Assembly (NCBI RefSeq): GCF_007829335.1
Contig: NZ_VIWO01000006.1
Coordinates: 372,001-436,000 of the forward strand
DNA length: 64,000 bases
Reading direction: 5' to 3'
DNA from: Chitinophaga polysaccharea
Lineage (GTDB): Bacteria > Bacteroidota > Bacteroidia > Chitinophagales > Chitinophagaceae
In this document: positions 53,184 through 62,210 of the stretch, one piece after another
Numbering within the stretch: position 1 is the first letter of the stretch
How the letters are laid out: every line of letters begins with the position of its first letter
The notes under the pieces: model-generated
Database searches by the model: none
The model's input: only the letters and a program-made list of their open reading frames with translations
Told to the model about the DNA's origin: nothing
Translations under genes and position numbers: made by a program

Positions 53184-53588
53184 ATGGCCAAGAAGGGGAA
53201 TAAAAACAACAGAAGAAACCTGGAAAAACTCAGTCATAAGTACCGTTTGGTAATTATGAATGACGATACCTATGAAGAAGTGACCTCGTTCAAACTCTCC
53301 CGGATGAGCGTGTACATTGCCTTCAGTACCCTTTTTGTGCTCCTGGTGGCTATTACAGTGGCTACTGTCGTGTTTACCCCTTTGCGCTATTATATTCCCG
53401 GCTATGGAGACCTGAAGCAGCGTAAGGAATTTATTCATTTAAAAATGCGTGCCGACTCACTGGAAACGGCTATTAATGCCCGTGACCAGTATCTGAACAA
53501 TATCAAGCAGGTGATCAACGGTGAATTTACTGGAAAACTGGACACCACTATGCTGAAAGTCCCTACTGTAGATAACAGTACCTACTAA
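53184..53588 (+). CDS. bitopic membrane protein resembling the N-terminus of M23 endopeptidases, without the peptidase domain
   Basis: A 134-residue protein: basic N-terminus (MAKKGNKNNRRNLEKL), cytosolic segment HKYRLVIMNDDTYEEVTSFKLS, one membrane helix at about 50-72, then FTPLRYYIPGYGDLKQR and a short coiled-coil-like region. This N-terminal pattern recalls M23-family cell-wall endopeptidases of Bacteroidota, but here the chain stops at about residue 134 with no LytM domain. The bactofilin gene lies 141 nt downstream, so a scaffold role in envelope shape is a plausible inference. Confidence 0.7.
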   Translation: MAKKGNKNNRRNLEKLSHKYRLVIMNDDTYEEVTSFKLSRMSVYIAFSTLFVLLVAITVATVVFTPLRYYIPGYGDLKQRKEFIHLKMRADSLETAINARDQYLNNIKQVINGEFTGKLDTTMLKVPTVDNSTY

Positions 53589-53729
53589 TCACTATTGGGT
53601 TATTTTATTATTTAGTATGCAAGGATGAGCGTGCGGGAATGTGTGCATAAAGTGTCTAAACACATAAATATCAAAATATTTCATATTTTATTTATATTAC
53701 ATCACTAAACTTGAAAAACCTGACTCCCT

Positions 53730-54152
53730 ATGTTTAATAGCAATCAAAAATCAAAAGGTGACAATAAGACCATGTTGCCTACCTCTACGGTTAACATTAT
53801 CGGTAATGGTACTACTATCCAGGGTGATATAGTATGCGAAGGAGACATTAGAATTGACGGCCAGGTAAACGGCCTGGTATCTACTAAAGCTAAAATAGTG
53901 GTAGGTCCGGAAGGTGATATTACCGGCGACCTGGTATGTCAGAGCGCTGACATCCTGGGTAAAGTAACAGGCATTATCAAAGTAGAAGAGCTGCTGTTTT
54001 TAAAGGGCAATGCTTTAGTGAAAGGCGATGTGTATACTGCACATTTTGAAATGGAGCCTACTGCGAAGTTCAATGGCCGTTGCTATATGGACGATCAGCA
54101 GCCAGCAGATAATCTGAAACATGGAAAATCCGTCCTCCAGGAAGCAGAATAA
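53730..54152 (+). CDS. bactofilin (polymer-forming cytoskeletal protein)
   Basis: A 140-residue protein with the bactofilin beta-helix core at about 22-120: IGNGTTIQGDIVCEGDIRIDGQVNGLV, then regular hydrophobic turns (KAKIVVGPEGDITGDLVCQ; SADILGKVTGIIKVEELLFL). Short unstructured tails flank it, as in known bactofilins. Self-assembling cytosolic or membrane-bound filaments linked to cell shape and envelope enzymes. Overlaps the AtpZ gene by 32 nt. Confidence 0.93.
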   Translation: MFNSNQKSKGDNKTMLPTSTVNIIGNGTTIQGDIVCEGDIRIDGQVNGLVSTKAKIVVGPEGDITGDLVCQSADILGKVTGIIKVEELLFLKGNALVKGDVYTAHFEMEPTAKFNGRCYMDDQQPADNLKHGKSVLQEAE

Positions 54153-54357
54153 TAACGATGATAGCCGTAAAACGCTGTTACGCTATGCCGGCCTGGCCTT
54201 CCAAATGATGGCTACGCTGGGATTAGGGGTGTTTGTGGGATATAAAATTGACCAGCGTATAGGCTGGCGGTTCCCTGTATTCCTTATCATTTTTTCTTTA
54301 ATTGCATTAGCCATACTTTTGTGGCAAATTATAAAAGACACCCGCAGGCATGAGTGA
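54121..54357 (+). CDS. AtpZ/AtpI family protein
   Basis: A 78-residue protein with two membrane helices (about 22-44 and 49-70) and the family pattern AGLAFQMMATLGLGVFVGYKIDQRIGW. AtpZ/AtpI assist Mg2+ supply or c-ring assembly of F1Fo-ATP synthase and normally precede atpB. It overlaps bactofilin by 32 nt and the next gene by 8 nt. The ATP synthase genes themselves do not follow here. Confidence 0.85.
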   Translation: MENPSSRKQNNNDDSRKTLLRYAGLAFQMMATLGLGVFVGYKIDQRIGWRFPVFLIIFSLIALAILLWQIIKDTRRHE

Positions 54358-54736
54358 TAGATTTTTTATTCGGTTATTCGCAGTTTTTGGAATTTTAAAC
54401 GGACTTCTCATCATATTCAAACCCAGGTTGCTGGATATTGGTACACATGTAAACGTACTAATGGCTGGTAACCTAATTATGGCCATTATATCCCTGGTGT
54501 CTTACCTGATAAGTCGCCAGGGACTCGCTTCTTCCAATCACAACGCATTTATCCGCGCCGTTTATGGCGCCACCCTTGCCAAACTTTTCCTTTGTGTCAT
54601 CGGCGTTGCAGTGTATGTACTGATGTATCGGCCCAACGTTAGCAAGCTGACCGTTTTCGCATTGTTATTCCTTTACCTGGTATATACTGTTTTTGAAACA
54701 CTCAGCCTCTTCCGGCTAACCAGGCTTAAAAAATAA
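54350..54736 (+). CDS. hypothetical four-helix membrane protein
   Basis: A 128-residue integral membrane protein with about four hydrophobic helices (near 8-22, 35-55, 70-90, 100-120). No recognised family. In ATP synthase loci an AtpI-like second membrane protein often follows AtpZ, and this could be such a protein (inference from position and size). Overlaps AtpZ by 8 nt; the SprT-like gene follows after 5 nt. Confidence 0.75.
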   Translation: MSDRFFIRLFAVFGILNGLLIIFKPRLLDIGTHVNVLMAGNLIMAIISLVSYLISRQGLASSNHNAFIRAVYGATLAKLFLCVIGVAVYVLMYRPNVSKLTVFALLFLYLVYTVFETLSLFRLTRLKK

Positions 54737-54741
54737 TCCAT

Positions 54742-55368
54742 TTGAAAAAAGAGGCGCCATTAAATGCTTTAGCGTCCTACTTACCCGAAGGTACTTTCGG
54801 ACAGGTAATGGAGTTTCTCACTACCTATAAGGTACACCTCACCATTACCCGCGAACGGTCCAGCATCCTGGGCGATTACCGCCACCCGGATGGTCAGGGC
54901 AAAGGACATCGGATCAGCGTAAACGGTTCGCTGAACAAGTATTCCTTTCTCCTTACGTTACTGCATGAAATTGCCCACCTGACCACTTTTAATAAATATG
55001 CCAACCGCGTAGCCGCACATGGTAAAGAGTGGAAACAGGAATTCAGTTATATCTTACATGGATTTGTAGGCAAAAGCCTGCTGCCTCCAGATGTGGAAAA
55101 AGCCGTGCGCCAAAGCATGGCTAATCCGGCCGCCAGTTCCTGCGCAGATGAAAACCTGCTACGGGTACTCAAAAATTACGATCGCCAGAAAGAAAACCAC
55201 TTTTTTGTAGAACAGGTACCGCTTGGTGGCCTCTTCAAAACGAAAGATGGACGCGTATTCCGCCGGGGAGCCCTGATCCGGAAAAGATATCGCTGCGAAG
55301 AAGTAGTCTCGCAGCGATGGTATCTTTTTAGCCCCGTATACGAGGTAGAATTAGTGGAAGCACTATGA
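54742..55368 (+). CDS. SprT-like zinc metalloprotease domain protein
   Basis: A 208-residue protein starting with TTG (54742); the next in-frame ATG would cut the family-typical N-terminus (PLNALASYLPEGTF). The zinc motif HEIAH is near residue 74, with a third ligand in HGKEW near 93. SprT/SprTN-like proteins act on DNA-protein crosslinks in other organisms; the role of the bacterial short form is not well known. It overlaps the convergent M28 peptidase gene by 6 nt. Confidence 0.87.
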   Translation: MKKEAPLNALASYLPEGTFGQVMEFLTTYKVHLTITRERSSILGDYRHPDGQGKGHRISVNGSLNKYSFLLTLLHEIAHLTTFNKYANRVAAHGKEWKQEFSYILHGFVGKSLLPPDVEKAVRQSMANPAASSCADENLLRVLKNYDRQKENHFFVEQVPLGGLFKTKDGRVFRRGALIRKRYRCEEVVSQRWYLFSPVYEVELVEAL

Positions 55369-56298
55369 TTGCTTCTCCCCTACATAATGTAACTCAGGGA
55401 AAGTCATCGCACGATTAATCAATTGTATTTCCAACCGGATAATATTTGCCTCAGCGGCAGCCTGTAACTTAGGCGCATCATCGGTTGGCTTGTGGTAGTC
55501 GTCATGACCACCAGTATGAAAAAACATTACCGGCACTCCATTCACATAAAAGTTATGATGGTCTGAAGCCCCTTTTCCTGCTGCATCTGTAAAGAATTTA
55601 ATACCAGGCTGCTGTGCTTCTTTAAAAACAGCCGGCCATTCGGCTGCGCTGCCGTAACCACCAATACCGATCCCCCTTTCCGGGTTGTAGTGTCCAATCA
55701 TGTCCATATTCAGCATGAAATGTACTTTATCCAGGGGCATCAACGGATGCGCGGTATAATATTTAGATCCCTGTAAGCCCAGCTCCTCGCCGCCAAAAGC
55801 AATAAAGAGAAAATTAAAAGGCTCGGGCGTATGATTATTCACATAGTAATGGGCCAGCTCCAGCAAGCCCGCTACACCGGAGGCATTGTCGTCGGCCCCG
55901 TTATGGATCTGGCCAACAGGATATTTGCCATCAAATAAAGCAGCCGTACCCAGGTGATCGTAGTGAGCACCAATGATAATCGTACGGGCGGCGCCGTTAT
56001 CCAGGAATCCAATCACATTCCTGCTGGGAATGTCCTTATGGGCATTTTTATTAAATGTAAAGTCCTGGAAATAGCTGTTGCCATTTATGGTTTTCAGTCC
56101 CAGCTTTTTAAACTGTTTTGCTACAAAGCGACTGGCTTTCAATCCGCCTTTTTCCGCAGTACCCCTGCCTTTGAGCTTATCAGATGCCAGGTAATTTACA
56201 ATTCCCTGGATACGTTTGGCGTCAGGAATCGTGTCCTGTGCCAGGGCGCTGGTGTATAAACCTGCCGCGCATACTAATAGTAACCAACTCTTTTTCAT
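55363..56298 (-). CDS. M28 family zinc aminopeptidase, exported
   Basis: A 311-residue protein with signal peptide (MKKSWLLLVCAAGLYTSALA-Q). M28 metal ligands in order: His in IIGAHYDHLG (near 112), Asp in NGADDNASG (near 136), Glu-Glu in FGGEELG (near 170), Asp in MLNMDMIGHY (near 197), His in GGHDDYHKP (near 275). Periplasmic or secreted peptidase; substrate unknown. Confidence 0.92.
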   Translation of the reverse strand: MKKSWLLLVCAAGLYTSALAQDTIPDAKRIQGIVNYLASDKLKGRGTAEKGGLKASRFVAKQFKKLGLKTINGNSYFQDFTFNKNAHKDIPSRNVIGFLDNGAARTIIIGAHYDHLGTAALFDGKYPVGQIHNGADDNASGVAGLLELAHYYVNNHTPEPFNFLFIAFGGEELGLQGSKYYTAHPLMPLDKVHFMLNMDMIGHYNPERGIGIGGYGSAAEWPAVFKEAQQPGIKFFTDAAGKGASDHHNFYVNGVPVMFFHTGGHDDYHKPTDDAPKLQAAAEANIIRLEIQLINRAMTFPELHYVGEKQS

Positions 56299-56303
56299 AT
56301 CTG

Positions 56304-56342
56304 GTCAAAAATAGAGAAGGCCTCCTGAAAAGGAAGCCTTCT
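56304..56342 (-). terminator. Terminator after yidC
   Basis: Arms AGAAGGCCTCC (56315-56325) and GGAAGCCTTCT (56332-56342) with one mismatch; on the minus strand CTATTTTTG follows. It lies between the yidC stop and the M28 gene start. Confidence 0.7.
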
Positions 56343-56381
56343 GCTAAAAATTATGTTTGAATTGTTCAGATTGTATTAATC

Positions 56382-58235
56382 CTATTTCTTCTTCTGTTGC
56401 TGCATTTCCTGTTGGCGCTTCTGTACTTCTTCCAGTCGCTCCTGCCATTTGGATTTGCTCTTCGGTTTCTTCTTATTTTCCTGGATCTGGGCGTGGATCT
56501 TATCATGGTTGATGATAAATTTCTGAATCACCCATTGCAACAGGATACTGATCACGTTAGACAGGAAGTAATAGAAGGTCAACGCCGCCGCCAAACGGTT
56601 GAAGATACCCAACAGCATGATAGGCATGATATAAGGCATGTACTTCATTACCGGGTTGCTCTGATCAGTCATTCCACGGTTGTAGAAAGCCAGGATCAAG
56701 CTGGTGATGGTCATCAGGATGGTGAACAGGCTGACGTGGTTGCCGTAGAAAGGTATGTTGAACGGCAGGTTCAGGATGGAGTCGTAGGTCGACAAATCCT
56801 TTGCCCACAGGAAGCTTTCCTGGCGCAACTCGATGGAAGATGGGAAGAAGCTGTACATCGCTACCAGGATAGGCAGCTGCAGCAAAGCCGGTAAACAACC
56901 TCCCAGCGGGTTCACTCCGGCGCTCTTGAACAGTTTCATCTGTTCTACACCAAATCCTTGCTGATCATCGCCAAATTTAGCTTTCAGTTCATCAATTTCC
57001 GGCTTCAGGACCTTCATTTTAGCCTGGGATACATAGCTCTGGTAAGTAAACGGAGCAATGAGCAGGCGAATGAAGATGGTGAGCAGGATGATGATGATAC
57101 CGTAGTTCTTGATAAATCCGCTGAGGAAGTTAAACACCGGGATAATGATACCGATGTTAACATACTTCACAAAAGCAAAAATACCAGTACCCAGTGGGAT
57201 GATCTTCTGCAAACCGATATCGAAAGATTTCAGTGTTTTGTAGTGGTTAGGACCATAGTAAATTTCTACCGGGAAAGAGTAGTCGTTCGCGCGGTTGTAC
57301 GGAATCTGGATGGTGGTGAATGTTTGTCCCACGATATTCGGGCTTTCCGGTACTTTGGTATTTACGTCCGCGTTATTGAAAAGTTCGTTTTTAGCGATCA
57401 GCGTGGTATTAAAGAACTGTTGTTTTAGGCTCACCCATTTCAGTTTATTCTCCAGTTTTTCGTGGCTGGTACGGTTCAGGGTGAAGTAATCGTGTTTATC
57501 ATGCTCAAACATGTAGTGTACCTGGTTGTTCAGGCGTTCGTTCTGCATGTCGTGTTCCTGTTTGTCGTCCTGTGCATTCCACTGCAGGTTCAGGTAGTTC
57601 TGGTTGCCTGGCAGGATGTTCTGTAATCCTACTGCATGGATAGTGTAATCTACCACATAGCTGCCGGGTTTCAGGGAATAAATGAACTCGAGATAAGATG
57701 CCGGATTGCTGGTGTTAAGACGGTAAGCAATGGACTTAACGCCTCCTGCCAGTTCCTGTGGTTGTCCGGCAGTAAAGAAGAGGTCAGCACTGTTCAACAC
57801 TTTGGTTAAACTGGCCGGCACTTCTACGGATAAACGGTTGAAAGAACCCTGTACCAGCATTAATGGGGCGCCATCATATGTTTTATAATCTTTCAGCTGT
57901 ACAGTGGATGGTTGACCACCTTTGTTGCTAAAAGTGATTTTTACCACATCATTTTCCAGTACGGTGTTTTGAACATTGCCGGTAGCGGCAGCGGCAAATA
58001 CGCCAAACTCTCCGCTTAATAATGCCTGGTGAGCCGAGTCCAGCGGACCACCTGCTGCGGCAGCAGCGAGACTTGCGGTATCTGTAACGGGTGTTTTAGG
58101 CTTGTTAAGCTCTGCGATGGAATCTTGCCTGGCTTTTTCCCTTGCGGCTCCTGCCTGTTGTTTCTGATTATAGAATATGTATCCTACCAATAAAACGCCC
58201 AACAGTAAAAACCCAATGACCGAATTTCTGTCCAT
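56382..58235 (-). CDS. yidC: membrane protein insertase YidC
   Basis: From ATG 58235 (MDRNSVIGFLLLGVLLVGYIF, first helix) 617 residues; three extra residues precede in the longer frame. Large periplasmic beta-sandwich domain at about 60-340 and the five-helix insertase core at about 370-580 (LTIFIRLLIAPFTYQSYVSQAKMKVLKPEI; GCLPALLQLPILVAMYSFF). C-terminal 40 residues are Lys/Gln-rich. Inserts and folds inner-membrane proteins with or without Sec. Confidence 0.96.
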   Translation of the reverse strand: MDRNSVIGFLLLGVLLVGYIFYNQKQQAGAAREKARQDSIAELNKPKTPVTDTASLAAAAAGGPLDSAHQALLSGEFGVFAAAATGNVQNTVLENDVVKITFSNKGGQPSTVQLKDYKTYDGAPLMLVQGSFNRLSVEVPASLTKVLNSADLFFTAGQPQELAGGVKSIAYRLNTSNPASYLEFIYSLKPGSYVVDYTIHAVGLQNILPGNQNYLNLQWNAQDDKQEHDMQNERLNNQVHYMFEHDKHDYFTLNRTSHEKLENKLKWVSLKQQFFNTTLIAKNELFNNADVNTKVPESPNIVGQTFTTIQIPYNRANDYSFPVEIYYGPNHYKTLKSFDIGLQKIIPLGTGIFAFVKYVNIGIIIPVFNFLSGFIKNYGIIIILLTIFIRLLIAPFTYQSYVSQAKMKVLKPEIDELKAKFGDDQQGFGVEQMKLFKSAGVNPLGGCLPALLQLPILVAMYSFFPSSIELRQESFLWAKDLSTYDSILNLPFNIPFYGNHVSLFTILMTITSLILAFYNRGMTDQSNPVMKYMPYIMPIMLLGIFNRLAAALTFYYFLSNVISILLQWVIQKFIINHDKIHAQIQENKKKPKSKSKWQERLEEVQKRQQEMQQQKKK

Positions 58236-58259
58236 GAAATGCAATTAAAATTTAGGCAG

Positions 58260-58267
58260 CAAAGGTA
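58260..58267 (-). promoter_or_regulatory. yidC -7 promoter element
   Basis: The minus strand reads TACCTTTG, exact to consensus, 24 nt before the chosen yidC ATG. The -33 is not obvious. The rest of the 297-nt gap up to 58541 is AT-rich and holds only the pyrG terminator. Confidence 0.55.
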
Positions 58268-58455
58268 AGCATGATTTTATGAATTGACCATGCTTTTTAG
58301 GTGAAACCCCTGTTAAATGCGGCTAAAATAATAGATAAGTGATTAGAATGTGTATTATAATGATAATCAAATCATATTTACACATAGAAGCAATATCACT
58401 CTTAGCGGGTTGTTAATAATATAATATTTACGTTTAATATAAATCTGGGGGGCAA

Positions 58456-58492
58456 CAAAAAACCGCCTGATGAGTCATCAGGCGGTTTTTCT
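58456..58492 (-). terminator. Terminator after pyrG
   Basis: Long palindrome around CCGCCTGATGA at 58463-58473 and its complement at 58475-58485 with A and T runs on both sides; on the minus strand GGCGGTTTTTTG follows. Confidence 0.88.
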
Positions 58493-58541
58493 GCTTTTAT
58501 AACGTAATGATTTTTCTTCATTAGTTAGTGCACAACATTGG

Positions 58542-60185
58542 TTATGCTAACTTTTCTTCCATTTTTGCCTTACCATTTTTAGCTTCGGCATATTGCTTCG
58601 CAGCCTTGATAAAGGATACGAAAATAGGCGCCGGGTTTTCCACGGTGCTTTTCAATTCGGGGTGGAATTGAACGCCTACGAAGAAAGGATGTTCAGACAG
58701 CTCCACGATTTCTACCAGTCCGCTCTCCGGGTTTTTACCGGAAAGGCGGAGGCCAGCAGCTTCAAACTGCTGTACATAATCGTTGTTAAACTCGTAGCGG
58801 TGGCGGTGTCTTTCGCTGATGGAAGTGCTACCATATATTTCTTCTGCTTTGGTGCCAGGGGTAATTTCACACGCATAAGCGCCCAAACGCATGGTACCAC
58901 CCTTAGCTGTTACTTTCTTCTGTTCTTCCATGAGGTTGATAACCGGATGAGCCGTATCAGGGTTCATTTCCACGGAATGCGCATCTTTCCATCCGAGCAC
59001 GTTACGGGCATATTCCACTACGCTCATTTGCATACCCAGGCAGATACCGAAGAACGGCAGCTTATTTTCACGGGCATACTGGATAGCGGTAATTTTTCCT
59101 TCAATGCCACGATGACCGAAGCCAGGCGCTACCAGGAGCCCGTCGAGGTTCTTCAGTTTTTCGCATACATTTTCAGGTGTCAGGTGTTCAGAATGTATAT
59201 TTTGTACCACTACCTTGCATTCGTTGAGCGAACCGGCATGTATGAATGATTCCAGGATAGATTTGTAAGCATCCTGCAATTCCACATACTTACCGATCAA
59301 ACCGATGGTCACCTTGGATTTCGGATATTTCAGCTTATCCAGGAATTCGCGCCACTTGGCCAGCTCCGGCTCTTTTTCCACGGGTAATCCCAGTCTCTTC
59401 AGCACGGATACATCCAGTTTCTCGCGCATCATTTCCAGTGGTACTTCGTAAATAGTAGGTACGTCATTAGCTTCAATCACCGCATCCACCTGTACATTAC
59501 AGAAGAGGGCGATTTTCTTTTTCAGATCGCGGTACAGCGGTTCTTCTGTACGGCAAACAATAATATCGGGATGCACACCGTATTCGCTCAGGAGGCGAAC
59601 AGAGTGTTGTGTAGGCTTGGTTTTCAGCTCCTTAGCTGCACGCAGGTAAGGGATCAGGGTCAGGTGTACCACCAGACAGTCTTCTTCACCCAGCTCCCAC
59701 TGTAACTGGCGAACCGCCTCAATATACGGGAGGGATTCAATATCCCCTACCGTTCCACCCAATTCGGTGATCACGATATCGAACTTGCCATCTTTACCCA
59801 ACAGGAGGATACGACGTTTGATTTCATCGGTGATGTGAGGGATTACCTGCACGGTTTTACCCAGGTAGGCGCCTTCTCTTTCCTTGTTGATCACTGTTTG
59901 GTAAATGCGGCCTGTAGTAACATTATTGGCCTGAGACGTTGGCGTGTTCAGAAAACGCTCATAGTGTCCAAGATCCAGATCGGTTTCTGCTCCATCTTCC
60001 GTTACATAACATTCACCATGTTCATAAGGGTTTAATGTTCCCGGATCCACATTGATATATGGATCAAATTTCTGAATAGTCACTCTAAAGCCGCGCGCCT
60101 GCAATAGCTTTGCAAGCGAAGCTGCTATAATTCCTTTACCCAAAGAGGAAGTAACACCTCCCGTAACGAAGATATATTTTGCCAT
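58542..60185 (-). CDS. pyrG: CTP synthase
   Basis: A 547-residue enzyme that makes CTP from UTP, ATP and glutamine. N-terminal synthetase domain: KYIFVTGGVTSSLGKGI, DPYINVDPGTLNP and EHGECYVTEDGAETDLDLGHYERF. C-terminal GATase1: GFGHRGIEGK, the catalytic Cys in FGICLGMQMSV near 380, and GVQFHPE with the catalytic His. Length and motifs are standard. Confidence 0.98.
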   Translation of the reverse strand: MAKYIFVTGGVTSSLGKGIIAASLAKLLQARGFRVTIQKFDPYINVDPGTLNPYEHGECYVTEDGAETDLDLGHYERFLNTPTSQANNVTTGRIYQTVINKEREGAYLGKTVQVIPHITDEIKRRILLLGKDGKFDIVITELGGTVGDIESLPYIEAVRQLQWELGEEDCLVVHLTLIPYLRAAKELKTKPTQHSVRLLSEYGVHPDIIVCRTEEPLYRDLKKKIALFCNVQVDAVIEANDVPTIYEVPLEMMREKLDVSVLKRLGLPVEKEPELAKWREFLDKLKYPKSKVTIGLIGKYVELQDAYKSILESFIHAGSLNECKVVVQNIHSEHLTPENVCEKLKNLDGLLVAPGFGHRGIEGKITAIQYARENKLPFFGICLGMQMSVVEYARNVLGWKDAHSVEMNPDTAHPVINLMEEQKKVTAKGGTMRLGAYACEITPGTKAEEIYGSTSISERHRHRYEFNNDYVQQFEAAGLRLSGKNPESGLVEIVELSEHPFFVGVQFHPELKSTVENPAPIFVSFIKAAKQYAEAKNGKAKMEEKLA

Positions 60186-60286
60186 AAAAACTAAAATTCA
60201 GCTAAATGTACTTGACCTATAAACGGGGAAGTGCCGGACTGCGTTTGGTGTAATACCGATCAAGTAAACTACTTCCGAAGGTCATG

Positions 60287-60316
60287 CAAAGTTACACAAA
60301 TTTGCTTCGCTCCCAA
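60287..60316 (-). promoter_or_regulatory. pyrG promoter
   Basis: On the minus strand TTG (60314-60316), 19 nt, TAACTTTG (60287-60294): excellent fit. Leader of about 95 nt to the ATG at 60185; no obvious attenuator seen. The 334-nt gap 60186-60519 holds this and the promoter for the next gene, and no coding ORF. Confidence 0.75.
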
Positions 60317-60492
60317 GTTTTTTACCTGCCGGTTTTATTTGTTTGTTAATTTTTCGGAGAATATCTTTAGCGCTCATTAGTGATCTGGCGGGCGTTTTGA
60401 ACAATTTTCAAGCACTGGAAATTATTTATTAAAAACCTTTATCCAGCACCTTCTTCATTTAAATGCTTTCGCTACTATCAATATATATACTG

Positions 60493-60500
60493 TAAATTTG
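60493..60500 (+). promoter_or_regulatory. -7 element of the thioesterase gene
   Basis: TAAATTTG, exact to TAnnTTTG, 19 nt before the ATG at 60520; a TTTCG at about 60467 could serve as a poor -33. Confidence 0.5.
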
Positions 60501-60519
60501 CGTCCGAAATACATAAAAG

Positions 60520-61038
60520 ATGACATTAACGCCAAAGAGAGCTCAAGACTCGCTGATACAAATGACCGAACTGGTTTTACCGAATGATACCAATACATTC
60601 GGCAACCTGATGGGAGGTCGTTTGATGTACTGGATGGATATTGCCGCCGCACTGGCCTGCATGAAACACTGCAGCGCCCCTGTTGTAACAGCTTCCGTGG
60701 ATAACATTTCTTTTGAAAATCCCATCAAGCTCGGCAACGTAGTACATATCGAATCTAAAGTGAGCCGTGCTTTCAACACCTCCATGGAAGTACATATGAA
60801 AGTATGGGGAGAAGATCCGGTTCAGCAATACCGTTACAAATCCAATGAAGCCTTCATGACGTTTGTGGCGCTGGATCCTAATGGTAATTCCCGCCCCGTG
60901 CCCGGCATTATTACTGACACAGAAGAAGAAAAAAGATTATATGAAGGCGCTTTGCGTCGTCGCCAACTACGCCTCATCCTGGGCGGAAAAATGAAACCGG
61001 AAGATGCTGATGAACTGAAAGCACTGTTCTCTCTATAA
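60520..61038 (+). CDS. acyl-CoA thioesterase, hotdog (YciA/ACOT) family
   Basis: A 172-residue hotdog enzyme with the family core PNDTNTFGNLMGGRLMYWMD (catalytic Asn/Asp) near 18-37, ASVDNISFENPIKLGNVVHI near 53-72 and EAFMTFVALD near 105. Hydrolyses acyl-CoA to free CoA in the cytosol, probably of medium or long chain; specificity not readable. Own promoter; convergent terminator downstream. Confidence 0.9.
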   Translation: MTLTPKRAQDSLIQMTELVLPNDTNTFGNLMGGRLMYWMDIAAALACMKHCSAPVVTASVDNISFENPIKLGNVVHIESKVSRAFNTSMEVHMKVWGEDPVQQYRYKSNEAFMTFVALDPNGNSRPVPGIITDTEEEKRLYEGALRRRQLRLILGGKMKPEDADELKALFSL

Positions 61039-61050
61039 ATTTTTCTCATT

Positions 61051-61096
61051 AGTTATTTAGATATTTATTTCCACTTCTGGGAATAAATATCTAAAT
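61051..61096. terminator. Convergent AT-rich hairpin
   Basis: Arms at 61051-61070 and 61078-61096 pair (TTATTTAGATATTTATT and complement, with one bulged T), loop of 7 nt. Placed between convergent genes. Confidence 0.6.
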
Positions 61097-61136
61097 AATT
61101 AATTTCTCTCTCTACTACTTACATTAAGATCATTAA

Positions 61137-61793
61137 TTATATCTCTCCTTCCCATTCTTTGTAAAACCGATCCAGGAACTGCTCCATAAATGTATGCCGC
61201 TCTATTGCCAATTCCTTTCCGGTAGGGGTATTCATCCGGTCTTTCAGCAACAATAACTTTTCGTAGAAATGTGTAATGGTAGGCGCTGTACTGTTCTTAT
61301 ACTCCTCTTTCGTCATCTGCATATTAGGCTGTACCGCAGGATCATGCAGCAGCCGGTTTTTAAACCCGCCATAATTAAATGCCCGGGCAATACCAATGGC
61401 GCCCATCGCATCCAGTCGGTCGGCGTCCTGTACCACGCCTAGCTCAGGCGAATAAAACGATTTTTCCTGGTTTCCCCCTTTAAAGGAAATGTGCCGGATA
61501 ATATTTTCCACATGTGTAATCACAACCTCCGGCACTACCTGCGTTTGCAGGAAGGCCACCGCTTTAGCGGGACCAATATTTTCATCGCCGTGATGGAACT
61601 TGGAATCTGCGATATCATGCAATAACGCGCCTAGTTCTACCACCAGCAGGTCGACCGTTTCCGTGGCTGCAATATGTTTCGCCTGCTGCCATACCCGGTA
61701 AATATGCCACCAGTCGTGGCCTCCTTCTGCGTCGGCTAATTCCTGTTTTACGTAACTGACTGTTGCTGCTATAATCGATGAATAATCTGTCAT
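61137..61793 (-). CDS. HD-domain phosphohydrolase (YedJ/YpgQ-like)
   Basis: From ATG 61793 (MTDYSSIIAATVSYVKQEL) 218 residues; the frame is open to 61847. HD signatures: HDWWHIYRVW near 24-33, LLHDIADSKF near 56, HxxNIIRHISFKGG near 98, and DRLDAMGAIGIARAF near 122. Likely a broad phosphohydrolase or pyrophosphohydrolase; substrate unknown. Confidence 0.87.
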   Translation of the reverse strand: MTDYSSIIAATVSYVKQELADAEGGHDWWHIYRVWQQAKHIAATETVDLLVVELGALLHDIADSKFHHGDENIGPAKAVAFLQTQVVPEVVITHVENIIRHISFKGGNQEKSFYSPELGVVQDADRLDAMGAIGIARAFNYGGFKNRLLHDPAVQPNMQMTKEEYKNSTAPTITHFYEKLLLLKDRMNTPTGKELAIERHTFMEQFLDRFYKEWEGEI

Positions 61794-61865
61794 AGCTACA
61801 ATAATATTAATTTTCAGGGAGTTTCCCTGCGGAACAAAATAATTCACCGGGTTGTTAGTTGAATT

Positions 61866-62207
61866 ATGATACAGATCAAACGCGTATACGAAGATTATGC
61901 AGACTCCGACGGCTACCGCATCCTGGTGGACCGCTTATGGCCCAGGGGGCTTACAAAAGAGCGGGCCCATGTAGATGAATGGGTCAAAGAAATAGCGCCC
62001 AGCAACGAACTACGGGAATGGTTTCACCATGACCCAACAAGATTTGCTGAATTCAAAACAAAATATCTAAAGGAATTACAGGAGAAAAAAGATTTGCTGG
62101 CAGCTATCAAAAAGAAAGCACTACACCATCGGGTAACACTATTGTATGGGGCTAAAGACGAAACGCACAACCAGGCGCAGATACTGCTAACACTACTGAA
62201 AAAGTAA
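61866..62207 (+). CDS. DUF488 family protein
   Basis: A 113-residue protein starting MIQIKRVYEDYADSDGYRIL with the DUF488 signature VDRLWPRGLTKERAHVDEWVKEIAPS and YGAKDETHNQAQIL near the end. Widely distributed, function unknown. It converges on the siroheme genes with 3 nt between stops. Confidence 0.9.
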   Translation: MIQIKRVYEDYADSDGYRILVDRLWPRGLTKERAHVDEWVKEIAPSNELREWFHHDPTRFAEFKTKYLKELQEKKDLLAAIKKKALHHRVTLLYGAKDETHNQAQILLTLLKK

Positions 62208-62210
62208 CTA

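Noticed and set aside
61051..61096. TTATTTAGAT...ATCTAAATAA looks like a second copy of the MntR palindrome arms
   Set aside because: It lies between two converging gene ends with a 7-nt loop and no promoter, so a terminator is the simpler reading; AT-rich similarity is expected by chance.
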